Shown one piece after another: positions 45,812 through 57,907 of a DNA stretch of 64,000 nucleotides (position 1 is its first letter; the number at the start of each line of letters is the position of its first letter). The notes under the pieces were generated by a model. The model was not told where the DNA came from, did no database searches, and was given only the letters and a program-made list of their open reading frames with translations. The position numbers and the translations under genes are program-made. Source of the stretch: Plumapathes pennacea (taxonomy: Eukaryota; Cnidaria; Anthozoa; Antipatharia; Myriopathidae); NCBI GenBank assembly GCA_964036295.1, contig OZ038466.1:4690001-4754000 (forward strand), read 5' to 3'.

Positions 45812-46040
45812 CCCCGGGGGGGGGGGGGGGGGGGGGGGAGGGGGGGTACTCCCATATATAAGCCATGTATGTGCCGCCCCAAAGGGTATCGGTTTTCAAG
45901 CATTTTCAGTCTGAAATAGGGTATAGATTTTGCCTTTTTGGCCTAAAATAGGGTATCGATTTTGTTTTCTTTTGATCTGGAATAGGGTAAAATGCGTTGC
46001 CGCGGACATTGCACGCCCCCCCCCCCCCCCCCCCCCCCCC
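45812..46040. mobile_element. repeat element with G- and C-homopolymer ends
   Basis: It starts CACCCC followed by a G-run of about 25, then GGGGGGTACTCCCATATATAAGCC and CTGAAATAGGGTATAG phrases, and ends in an uninterrupted C-run of about 25. The complementary homopolymers act as terminal inverted repeats. It belongs to the family at 18891. Confidence 0.7.
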
Positions 46041-46179
46041 AGGCGTAATTACTTGTCTTTGTGAAAGTAGTTGGGTATCGTTTGCTTTTCCGACTTTTAT
46101 GTACCTCACCTTCCTTGTTTTATATATTCTGAATCATGTTTGTTTGGGCACATGATCCCCCTCACCCCCCCCCCCCTCC

Positions 46180-46434
46180 CCCCTCCGGCTGAGATTCACC
46201 ATCTTCAACTATCATTTTTGCGGCTAGTTCGACGACCTTTGTGAATGAGTATAAATTCAATTCAAGACTCGGCGTCGTTGATCGTCGTAATCATGGCGAA
46301 TCGCAGAGTAAATTGTCAGAAATATATTTGCTACTGAGCATAAACTAGGACCATTCTTACAATAGATATTTTTAAACCAAATAACCGCACGTAGACAGAT
46401 ATGTTGAATATTTCTAGTGTCTTTATGCTTAAAA
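46180..46434 (+). pseudogene. promoter-only remnant of a ninth peptide gene
   Basis: It carries the full family promoter block (TTCGACGACC, TATAAATT at 46250, GACTCGGCGTCGTTGATCG), the leader exon with upstream ATG and a donor at 46307, and the first part of the intron up to GTCTTTATGCTT. It then joins directly to the downstream flank (AAAATAGGGACCTTAG), which in the other loci lies well after the stop codon. Both coding exons and the 3' UTR are deleted. Confidence 0.75.
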
Positions 46435-46680
46435 TAGGGACCTTAGTATAGTAGAAAACTTGGCATTGGGGCGGCAAAATTGCTTACTTTCATACGGACA
46501 AAGCCGTCACTATTACTTTTCCCGGCCGAGCCAGTGAATTGAGTCCATGCGGCAGGGCGATTATTTCATTTAACCAAGTCCAGACGAATCGGGATCGTGG
46601 AGTGCCTCTCAAACAATCTTCGAGGCTCTTACTTTTCTCTCAACATCTTTCTTCGTCACCAATATATTTGGTTCTTACAA

Positions 46681-47354
46681 ACGCTGAAGTGCACTTGAAG
46701 TGTTCTTGCCCCTTCGAGTGTAAAGTGCACTTGTAATGCACTTTGGTTTTTGCGTAAAAAAATCAACACAATCGCCCCGAAATTCCATATGCACTTCGGA
46801 CGAAGATTCCTCTAAAGAGCATGTAAACATTTAGAAGCTATACAAGGGTTGATATAAACAATTATTGAAATATTGACGCTCCCTTTGTCTTGTTCAAAGT
46901 CACTGAGGTCAACATTTAAATTTAGAATAAACTTCGAAAGTTTACGTTTTTGGCAAGGTTTACAATAAAGCCTGAGAGCTTGGCTCACCTGGTGAGTTGT
47001 TCGGAGAACACTGGAGGTTTGTACAGTGGGTGGGTTTTATGTACATTATCTGAAGGCCCTGAAGAGGCTTTGCAGCTACGGCACAACTCCAAACTGGATC
47101 ATTTTCACGGAGCCCAGAACTTCTGGCCACTCATTCTGACAAGGAATAGAACTTTCCTTTGCATTGCTCTGCTTGACCGGTCTTTTTACCTTGAGTACAT
47201 TGTCAGTTATTGTCCTTTTATACAAGTCTACGACTTTCACAGAACGCAGCAGTACCACGGCCGCTATGGCGATGAAAACACTACGAAAAGGACGAATTTG
47301 TTTTGCAATTTGCAACGTGAGTGCAAGGAGGAAAGTGGTAGGTGCAAAAGCTCA
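46681..47354. other. unique sequence after the array, no gene confirmed
   Basis: Repeat similarity to the array ends at about 46680. Overlapping open frames at 46950-47381 (+) and 47076-47315 (-) show no recognised domain; the minus-strand frame has one possible membrane segment. Confidence 0.4.
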
Positions 47355-47595
47355 GGGCCCGGTTTTTCAAAGCACGATTAGGCTAATCCTGGATTAGGTG
47401 TAAACTTTCTTGTCATTTATAGGCCTGAAAATGTGAAGATTTTGTCCTGCAACGATTTCCTTGATACGTATTCAGCTAAAACAAGCTTTTTAATCCATAT
47501 TTGAAGAAAACCCTGCACTTTATCGACAGAGAGGTCGTCAGAAAGAATTTAGTTAATCCTGGATTAGCTTAATCGGCTTTCGAAAAACCGGGCCC
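47355..47595. mobile_element. MITE, GGGCCCGGTTTTTC ends
   Basis: GGGCCCGGTTTTTCAAAG is mirrored by CTTTCGAAAAACCGGGCCC, and TAATCCTGGATTA occurs inside both ends. About 241 bp, non-coding. Confidence 0.75.
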
Positions 47596-48182
47596 TGGAA
47601 GAGAAAAACCATTGAGCTGCAAACATCTGAAAATTTGTAGCTTTTGCCACCCGCGCCAGTTTCCGCGGGAAATGTTTGGCCGCGCAGCCGCGCATGCACT
47701 GTGCGTTTGTCAGCTCTGTCCCTGGGAAGAGATGGAGTGACGTGAGCCCGAATGGAGCCTGAACAGCTCCAGAGTCACAGTGCACGGTGCAGATTCGTTG
47801 GAGACGAGCAAGAAACAAAGTATACACCTAAAAGCTGATCCATATCGTCGTTACAATCATTGTTTTGAAGGCCGTAAATTTTAAGATTAAACGAGAACAA
47901 GGGTCAAATAGTTTAGTTAGCAGCCATCGAAAATGCCTCAGAAGCACTATGAGGATCAGCCGCAACGGTTGCTGGCCGAGTATATATGTATTCTTCTTTT
48001 GTTGTCATTGTTGTTGTTGTCCCATACTGTAACTGAAAGTAAATTAAACTCGGGTGATTTGCCTCAAAATATCTATTGCGAGATCTTCAGCTCTCTCAGC
48101 GAGAGCTTTCATTTTATACTTTAGCGCATCAAAATTCCTCAACAGCCGGCGATTCTTGATACTGGCAGGCAAGATCCACAAG
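47596..48182. other. intergenic, no gene seen
   Basis: A GC-richer patch at 47640-47720 (CCGCGGGAAATG, GCCGCGCAGCCGCGC) could be a regulatory region, but no transcript is evident. The 63-codon frame at 47933 has a hydrophobic start but no homologue I recognise. Confidence 0.4.
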
Positions 48183-48372
48183 GGAGGGGGGGTACTCCTT
48201 AAAATTTTGGGTGGGAGTGTGCCGCCCGGGACTGAAAACCCTTATCCTATTTCAGACCAACATTTGCAATTTTCGACCCTATTTCAGACCAAAATGTGCA
48301 ATTTTTGACCCCGGCACGTGATCTATATGGCTCATATATTGGAGTACTCCCCCCCCCCCCCCCTCTCCCCCG
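48183..48372. mobile_element. GGGGGGTACTCC-ended repeat, opposite orientation
   Basis: It starts GGAGGGGGGGTACTCC and ends GGAGTACTCCCCCCCC. Inside, ACCCTATTTCAGACCAA is repeated (complement of the TCTGAAATAGGGT phrase). It is the same family as 18891 and 45812. Confidence 0.7.
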
Positions 48373-50400
48373 GCCAATACCTTGGAACGAAGGTGACTTT
48401 GGATGAGAGAGGGATGAATGCGAAGGGGGACTCACCGAGAAATTTACTAAACGAAGATGTGGGTGTCGACAAAGTGATCTCAAGTGGTCATATTCTCTTG
48501 GTGATCTGCCAACCGAACAGCTGCATGACTGCTACGATGTACAGTCACTGTGTCTACAGTGAAACTTCTGAACCCCGCACCGTGTTAACTTCCCGCTGAT
48601 AAACATATGGTTGCTTCCAATAAAAGTCTGTTTTCGACTTCATTAATGCTGATAACTTACTTCTGTTAACGTTGACAGAAACAGCATTTTCAAAATTATT
48701 ACCCGTTATCATGAAAAGCATCATATTTGCTGTCGTTTTGCACATAATATTCTGTTTGGAAATCCTGGATCAGGAATTAATATCAGAGAAGATTGGTCTT
48801 TTTTGATGGAGAGTGAAAGATACAAAATGGCGCTCGGACGAAACAACACTACGTCGCACTGTTCAGTGCGATCAGTGTAGTTCCCGCGCGCGAACATTTT
48901 CGTGTGCTTCAGTTTCAACTTTTTCGGGCTATCATAAAGCATCTGCCAGACAAGTGGCGGCAAACTAGATTCCAAGATCTTTGTTTGAAGAGCTCACATG
49001 AAGTGACTGCATGTGTTGTCTCGTCTGTATGATGTTGCCAGATAGCGCGAGCGGGCAGTTTTGAAACGAATAGTAAAAATGGATTGACGTACGTACACTC
49101 TGTGAATATTGTAGTCGCTGGTACGATACAGGATACTCAGTGCGTTTAATCCTTGAGTGGTGACGACAACTGTTCCGACAATTTCAATTGTAATTTATTC
49201 AGTTTTTAAAAAATACATGGCGTGGAATAAGTAAAAAGAGGTATATTCAAAACGAAATTACGTTACTTTTTCATTTCGTGAAAGTCAAAGAAGCCAGATT
49301 ATGCTAGCAGTGCTAAATTTAGATAAAAGCTAAAAATTATGCTCTGTTGCTAAATTATGCCAAAAATTATGCTAGCACAATCGACAAAAACCTATTACAC
49401 AGTATTCGTCTGGAATACCAAGTCGGTGAGTCCGGAAAAAAAAAACAAAAAAACAAAAAAACAAACAAACAAAAAAACAAGCGAACGGCGCAACTTACAA
49501 CAAGGTTGCAAACACTGAATTGGTTCTAAGTGAACCTCTATAGGGTACTTCAGCAATTGTTTAATGAACCGTGTGCGGCGGTTATGACCCTACGCCCAAA
49601 ATGTTGAGCCGTGGGACTGGATAAACATTGGAACAATTGTAGATAAATAAAAAACCCAGAAAGGAGTGAAAAAAGGGGGACATGTTTCTAAACTATCATG
49701 AACTGATTTTTCCCATCTAGAACGGTTTGGAACTACACTAAAAGTAATAGAATGGGTGGTCATTTGCATGTAAATTTCCTATCAGCCATTCACACGACTG
49801 GAGATTTAAATATTTCCTGGGATATAGTCTTTATTACGAAGTTTGCAGTATTCTGCCGTCGAGTCTGATTAGCCGAGCACCGCCTGATTTGAACACATGA
49901 GGAACTAGGCGGCTGAGCTCGTCGGGGATTTTCTAAAAATAGACAAAAATAAATTCGCTCGCACAGAATGGAGACTCTGTGGCTTGCTTTTAGTTGTTAT
50001 CCTTTGTCCGATCGAAAGCAAAACTCGGAACTCGTTCCCTGAGAAGCCTTTTGCAGTAATTGATAGCCTCTTGACATAATCGCTGAATATTAAAAGCTCA
50101 GTTTGATGGCGGCGTGTTTGAAGCTGACCAATTGGAGCCAAGGAGGTAAGTCGCGCTCTAAAATGGTCACTAAAGGCCATATTTTGAGGTTGTGAGGGAA
50201 GTCAAATTAAGAAAATTATGTTCATATTAAAGTATCTGAGAACAGACGTTAGGGGCCGATGGGCGGTTCAACGGAGTGTCCTAATAAAACGGATTCTCGC
50301 CTTGAGATCGACCTTTGGATGAGACGGATTAACCAGGGTAGGATCGAGTGGCTTAAGAGGTCTAAAACCCGACAAGAAAACCTGGCTTTTCGTAAAGGTT
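48373..50400. other. intergenic upstream of arrestin, no gene confirmed
   Basis: Short frames on both strands lack recognisable domains. 49437-49490 is an (AAAAAAC)n-like low-complexity tract. Confidence 0.4.
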
Positions 50401-50452
50401 GTGCGCGTTAATTTTGCACCTGTTCCCGCGCTGAAGGCGTGTATTCGATGTG

Positions 50453-50844
50453 TGACGTCACGACAGCTGCAGTCAACAGTGCGCATGCGTCCCGCTTCTG
50501 CATAACAGGACGCAGCGAAAGAGGTTGATAAATATCAAGGGTGTTTCGTTCAATAACAATACGCCTCGACATAGCCCTCAGTTCGATGCCGTAGAACCTT
50601 CTTTGGCACCCATTCTACCCGCGTCCGGAGAGTTCCTCGCGTGCCAGGTTTGATTCTACGAACGCGTGAAAAATAGAGATCTCTCTTGAGGTGTGCCCGG
50701 TGGCCGTTCTGAAAGTACGTTTCCTCTCACGATCACACAGGGCTGGCCCGTTGTCGATCGATCGCGCTGGGCAAGTGTTTGTGATTCGGTGTCGTTCTGT
50801 TTATATCGGAGTTGATCTCATGAGACTTGGACTTGATCCTTGAA
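50453..50844 (+). promoter_or_regulatory. beta-arrestin promoter / 5' UTR candidate
   Basis: A palindromic CRE (TGACGTCA, 50453-50460) is followed by GTGCGCATGCG (50480-50490), an NRF1-type site, about 360 bp before the start codon. Base composition is richer in CpG than the flanks. The 5' UTR presumably starts a little downstream; its start cannot be fixed from sequence. Confidence 0.5.
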
Positions 50845-52643
50845 ATGGAACAGAACAACAGCGAAACGGCCGCGGCGGCTGCAGACTCAGCAGCGAAGAA
50901 GGCTGGTGGCACTCGGTAAGAACTGTTGATGTATTGAGGATATTTACTCTCGGGGCGATTTTTCCTTCAAACATTTACCTTGTTTATTCTGCATCTTATT
51001 TAGTACATCTTTTACTTGAGCATAAATGTAGTTTGAATACAGATCGCTGTCAGCTTAAACCGGTCCTTTCGACTAACCGATCGTCTTTTGTTGTTCTTTT
51101 TCAGCGTTTTCAAGAAGACGTCGCCAAACGGAAAGGTGGGAGGTGATCTTTCATTTCTTTGTGCTGTTCAGCTGTTTGATAGGCTAAGTTAGGTCGTCAT
51201 TAACAAGGGTTTCACATGAGCGGATGAGACGCTAAATATCACCGTTGTTGTATAGAAAGCGTGTGGAAATTGATAGATCATATATATTGTGCACGTCGCG
51301 TTTTCCTCTCTCGATTCGTGAAGTGGTGGTTTTGGTTTCATTTTGTGGTAAAAATTTAAGGTTCTCGTAGGTTTTATCCCTTAGCACCTGCCGTAATTCT
51401 GTAGCAGATATGCACTTTACTGGAACTCTGTCATATTGTTGCAGTTTCCGCCCTAAATTTACTGTACAATAATTTCCTTGATCGCTACTGCGGGAGATCG
51501 ATACCCTCCCACTTCATGGTTCTCTGAAGAACATTTAAACCTTCTTTTGTGAGGAGCAGCTGCAGGGAGCAGCAAAGTCGACGGTGTTATTTGTCTGTAA
51601 TTTTTTTTTGCAAGAAGACTTTTATAGTGCGAAATGTGATCAGACATCAAGTCTCTTTGTTCTTTCGAACGACATACGCGACTGTCCCATATTTGCAACA
51701 GTTTCATAACCTCGCAGATCTGAAAAGAAAGAACGGATTAATTTGAGTGAGGCACAGCAAACAGTTGGGCTATGAAATTGCCAATATTGGTAAATATTCA
51801 AATTGCTTCCTGCTGTTGGGATCGTAATTACGAGTTTTTGCTTGATTACCCAACTACAAATGGAAATAAGAACAGAATAATAATACTCGAGAGTATCGGA
51901 TAATTTGAAAAGAATGCATCAATTGTATCCAGGTTGAATTTTGCGGAGAAATCCCTGACGTAAAAATAAGTTTCTTTTCCACACCCTTGCTCTGGTTCAG
52001 TATGTTAGAACTTGACAATTTTGCAGTATTGCTCTTGCTCAAAACAATTAACAGAGCATATTTCCTGTCTTATTTTTGTTTTTGTAGCGTTCTTTTTTGT
52101 GTAAGTTATCAGTGTTAATTGTTATGCTAATATGCACCCCAGAATCATTTTATGATCTTCAGATGGGTGAAGTCTGCCCTTCTGCAAATGTGCTTAAATC
52201 ACCTGATAATTAATGCATGTTTTACTATAGAATTAAGATGGCTGGGGAAGAATGAAAAAAAAAATACCGTCACGAAAACTCAAGAAGAGACTAATATTCA
52301 GAGGCGATGCTGTGAAACATCATAGTGTTGTTAAAGTTGCACTTTGATAATATTTGAAAAGGAACCAGCATACAGGGTTCCCCCTCTTGTATTTGTCAAT
52401 ATATTTAGTAACGTGTTGCACCAATGGCTTCATGTTCATCACCACAGGGACATTACATGATTGTGTAGCTAATGTGCACCATTCTATTTTATTAAATAAT
52501 ATGCTGCCCAAATAATGTTCAGTTGCTTGTGCATGCACCAAGTTTAAATAATGTAATCAATGATTCATGCTGAAGCCTGGTGGGAGGCATTCCTTTTACT
52601 CCAGAAAATGAGATGTGTCAATCACCTGCCTGAAAATATTGTT

Positions 52644-52685
<42 letters not shown>

Positions 52686-55600
52686 CAATATTATTGAGCC
52701 ATGGAACCCATACAACATGAAATAATTGAGACAATTTACCTCGGGTCAGAAGTGATGTGGATTCGAGTGGTATAAAGAATAGGAAACAACTTTTGAAAGA
52801 GTTCTTTAGTACTGTACAAAAAATTTTTTTTTTAGGCAGCCAGATGGGGTGTGTTGGTTGTTGACCAAACAGTTACTCTGTGTAGGGAATATAAGAAATT
52901 TAAAGTTGATCACATATAATCCAAGACTAGTATCAGTGATCCTTCTGTATCTGTACAGATCACAACCTATCTGGGGAAGAGAGACTTTGTTGATCACATT
53001 GACCACATCGATCCAATTGGTAAGCTGTTTTACTGCTGTATTGCATAATTTTAAAGTAATTAGTTTTTGCACCCTCTGCTTGTGTGGAAATTGTTTCAAT
53101 ACTATGATAGACACATGAGAGCTAGCTGTAGCAATTTATAACTATAAACAAGAGTGGTACTCAAATCAATCAATAAATTTCTATTTTTATTACATGGCCC
53201 ACTACATCTTTTGTTTGCAAAACTTTTGTGTGTAATATTGTCAAATTTCCAGACCATTCACAATATTAATAATGGTTCCCATTGGAAACCACTATTAGTA
53301 AAATATATTATTGTTCATCTAATATGAGAGTAGTCATCATAAAGACTCAACAGACTTGAATGTGAAGATCAGGTTAGTACTCAAGGACTGGAAATGTCAG
53401 GAACAGCCACACTAGCTACAGTAGGTGGACAAAAGATACTCCCCATTTGCCACTCTATACCAAGTTTTCTTTTTTTTTTTGCAGATGGCGTAGTGCTTAT
53501 TGATCCTGATTACATCAAAGAAAACAAAAAAGGTACTGGCAGATATAAGGATTGTCTGCTAGACAGTTTTATAACAGCTATTTCAGTCAATGGATTTGTT
53601 TTGTTGTCATTCTGCTGTAACTTGCTTTCTTTGAGACTTCATCCTTTCGTATGGGTCAGTGGGAATTACAGTATTTTTGTCAAGTAACAAACTGATATTT
53701 TATTATTTCCATCTGCAGGAATTTATTTGAGTTACTTGAAAGATTAGCATGAGTCTTGTAACTAAATCCCCCCTTTCTGTTTTTTTTTTTTTTTTTTTTT
53801 TTTTTTGTCTAGTCTTCGTCCATGTTTTGGCAGCATTCAGGTTTGTGCATGCTCTCTTCCACCCATTGTTTTGCTTTAAAGAATATCAAAAGTAATACTA
53901 GGTTATTGTTTGATGTACTCAATTTCCATGACTATTAGATCTTTCAGTATTAATGATTTTTGAAATGCTGTAGTTCGGGATTGTAAACCAGGGCCATACT
54001 TTCCAGTTCTACTACTATGGAGAAATGTTTTATGTATCAAAGAGAAGAGGAGGTTCTTTGAGTGCTCAGAGGACCATGTGTTACTTACAATGCCTACATA
54101 TTAATTATTCTAACTAGCATGTCTGTAATGTTTCATCTAGGTATGGAAGAGAGGATCTAGATGTCCTTGGTCTTACCTTCAGGAAAGACCTCCTGTTGGT
54201 AAGCTCATAGAATACATATTATTTTTCGGTAGAGCATTGAAGTAATGTCACTTAAAAATATATTTATCTTTACTTTAAAATTACACAATCTCTTGTATAC
54301 AATTTTCAAAACTGCAGTACAGGTGTTGGAAAATAGTTCTTATATCTTTAAATTTTGTTCATACATGCACTCAAGTTAAATATTTTTTAAGATATTAATT
54401 AATAGGTGTTAGATATATTGCTTTTCTCTAAACAGGACACTTGTCAAGTTTTTCCTCCAGAGGACCCAGAAAACAAAAAGCAGCTCACAAGGTTACAGGA
54501 GAGACTGCTAAAGAAACTTGGACAAAATGCTTATCCTTTTAAGTTTCAGGTAAGTTAGTGATCTCTACATCAACTTGATCATAAGAGATACATTTACTAT
54601 CAAGTAACACTGTGGGTTTTCTACAAGGATAGTTCCCGAGTTCTGTGAGAGTCATAATCACAACACTTTCACAGTCTGTGGCAAATGAGTTGGTGGACCT
54701 CTACACTGTAGAGAATCACATGGAAATAATTCTCATTACATAACAATATGTGCCAATTTTGGCTGAATACAGTACAGTCAAAGCTCTCCGGGCAGGCACT
54801 CTCATAAATGGACAGCTCTTCTCACGGATGCCTTTTCAAAACCCCGTTTAAACTTGAGCTCTGTATTTACACATTCTCGTAAGCGGACATTTCCAGTTAC
54901 AGACACTTTTTCTGCTTGCCAAGGGTTATCTGTATATGGGAGCTTCAACTGTCGTTGTTTTATTGATATGACACAAACTGAATATAGTTGTTAGTTGCTT
55001 GGCAGACTTCGACCCAAAAGCTAACATTGTTTTGAGTATAAAATATTTCTGCAGTTGCTTCCAGGGTCTCCTTCATCTGTCACACTCCAACCAGCTCCAG
55101 GGGACACTGGAAAGGTAATGTGCTGTCCAGAGAACTTGTAAGATACAATATGAAATAGTAATATAGCAAAAGGTTTGAACCCAAGAGGTTGAACACAATA
55201 GGTTGCTTGTAATTGTCCAGGTTAGAGTAGTCTTCATCATAATCTCATTGTGATCTGATGAAATACCATATGGCCATCATCTGACACTAACCTCTTCAGT
55301 TGACTCTGAATATGATGATCGGGTTGTCCAAATGCCAGTCACGAACGACAGTTCCCACCCAGATGATCAGAACCAATCTACTAATTAATATCAAATAATT
55401 TTATAATTTAATCAGTCTTATTTTGTGCACCTTTTGGGTCACGGTGGGCTTAAAGTGCACATAAGCCTTCAGAGGGTACATTTTTATACGAAATTAGGAA
55501 GTAATCTAAGCAACCTATGCCCAAAAGAAAGCCCTTTCGAAGCGTTCTTATATATTTTTTTCACCCGGTAAACATGCGAAAAAGCGCCATTTTGACTTCC

Positions 55601-57849
55601 GGTTTAGATTTTGTCCGCGTAAGATGATCGACCAAGGGCCTGGGCTGTGACGTCAGAGGAGGGCGTCCCGACTCGTCCGAACAGAGTTTTCACCGGTTTT
55701 ACTCCGAAATGCCTTATAGATGTGTTGTTTTAGGCTGCTCCAGGAAGCCAGATCACAAGCAAGGATTCGCATTTTATATGATTCAGTTTCCGAATGACCA
55801 AAGAGGTGAAGCGAGGAAGCGAAAGAGAAAATGGTTCAGTTTGTCAAGGCCAAACGTGTGAAATGGGAGCTGACGATCAATCTCGGATCTGCATGGAATT
55901 GACAATAAACGAATACTGATAAAGGACAATCTCGGTATTGTAGTACAAAGCTGATAAGAAGGAGAAAGATTGACCAGGTAATCGTCGGGTATCACAATTT
56001 GTCGACTGGTAGTAAGTAATTATATTTAATCCAAAATATATTCAGATGTGGGAAGTTTGATACCTTTTTTATCGTAGGTATCGAATATCAAATGAGCAAA
56101 CTATCGCGTTCGCCGGAGGTTTATGGTCGATGAGGTCACACTGCGACACACTGCAATTCATGTTTGAAACCGAGCGAAAGATGGGTTTTCGGCTAGATTT
56201 TTCTAGGGCTATAGATGGGTTTCGGCTAGATTTTCCTAGGGCTATAGTCGACCGTGTGCCGGATTTGCGGCACCTATTTACTCAAACAACTTGGTTTCCA
56301 CATCGCTGAAGTTAGACGGCGGCTGCAGAAGTGGGAAATTTTTGGCAAACTGCAAAAGGAGTCGTGCTGACTGCTGACAGTTGGTCTGAAGTTGTACGCC
56401 CGCCTGTTGATCCCACCGCGGCGAAAGCAAAAATCCTCCAAACGGTGAAAGAGGGCGCCATAAACCGCAATTAAAGTGTAATACTTTATTGTCTACCCGT
56501 ACAGGGAAGTTTAGAATGACTGTTTTTGTACATTCCAGGAGTTTTCAGAAGAGCCGCGCTCTCTCGAAGTCAAATATAATTGACCGTGACGAATTACGCA
56601 ACTGCTCTCAGTCGAAATCCCGAGCGAGAGTTATCGCGAGACATCCGCGGAATCTCAATGCTTGTGAATTACGATGCTGCCGTAACACATTAACATTGCA
56701 ATTCCCACACGAACACCTAAAATATGAGTAAAACACAGAGAAGCAATTACAGATGTACCACGTAAACAAATCCAAAACTCGGACATATTTTACGCTTACC
56801 AACTACTGGCTCCAAAATTTTCTTCCGAGCGATCTTGCAGTGTTATGGCTCTTCTTCTTTTCCCTCCCTTTCCTTTCTGTTACGCTTCATGCCATTCTTG
56901 GTCAGCAGGTAGCTCTTGTCAGCGCACTGGTTGGACTTCATAGTGGATATCGTACAGTATACACGCGGAATCAATGTAATATAATTCACATATCAGATAT
57001 AACGCTTTTTTCATCGCTTCCAGAGCTCGCCATTGCCGTACGAGTCCAAAAACACGGGAAAACAGCGAGAAAAACGTGGACAAACCTGATAAATAAGAGC
57101 TATGAAGAGGTGCCGAGCCGAAACGTGCCACTCCTCTGACGTCACAGGTCCCAGTCTCCTACTTTGCGCGGCCTGGATTTCAAACGCGTGAAAAAATATA
57201 AGAACTCTTCCGAACGGCTTTCTTTTGGGCATAAGTTGCTTAGATTACTTCCTAATTTCGTATAAAAATGTATCCTCTGAAGGCTTATGTGCACTTTAAG
57301 ACATTGGTTTTTTGTTGCATGATAGCCATGTGGGGTGGATTATGAGCTCAAGACATACGTCGCTGAAGTAAAACATGGAAAACCACATAAGAGGTGAGAA
57401 CTGTTTTTCTAATAGTTTGTAGCTGCGACATTTGTTTTGAAGGTGATCATTACATACCAGTTTCTGCACATGATTGAATGGCAGTTCTTTCTTTTTATTG
57501 GTATTTAACAGTGACACAGTGAGACTTGCAATTCGAAAAATTACATATGCCCCTGAAAAGCCACAGCCTCAGGTGAGTCTTTACACTAAGCTATTGTAGC
57601 CAGGGATATATATGAGTCTGGATGGCTGAATGTGGTTGGGCTGTGGTCTGGGTGTAATCTCTGAAGGCAGCTGAAACAAAAATTGCTGTTCTTTGAAGTT
57701 TAACTACAAGAAACTTTGTGAATGTGGCAAAGAACACTACAAGAAGGTCATGCTTTATGTTGTTTGCCAGCATAGATATGAAGTTTGTCTGTGTCCTTGC
57801 TTGCTACTTGACTGCTAGTTAATTGACAGCTTATGGGTTATATAGTTTA

Positions 57850-57907
<58 letters not shown>

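Noticed and set aside
47076..47315. 79-codon minus-strand frame with one possible membrane segment
   Set aside because: It overlaps a longer plus-strand frame, has no recognised homologue and no supporting gene structure; too weak to annotate.
47933..48124. 63-codon frame with a hydrophobic leucine-rich start
   Set aside because: No cysteine frame, splice partner or homologue seen; likely chance.
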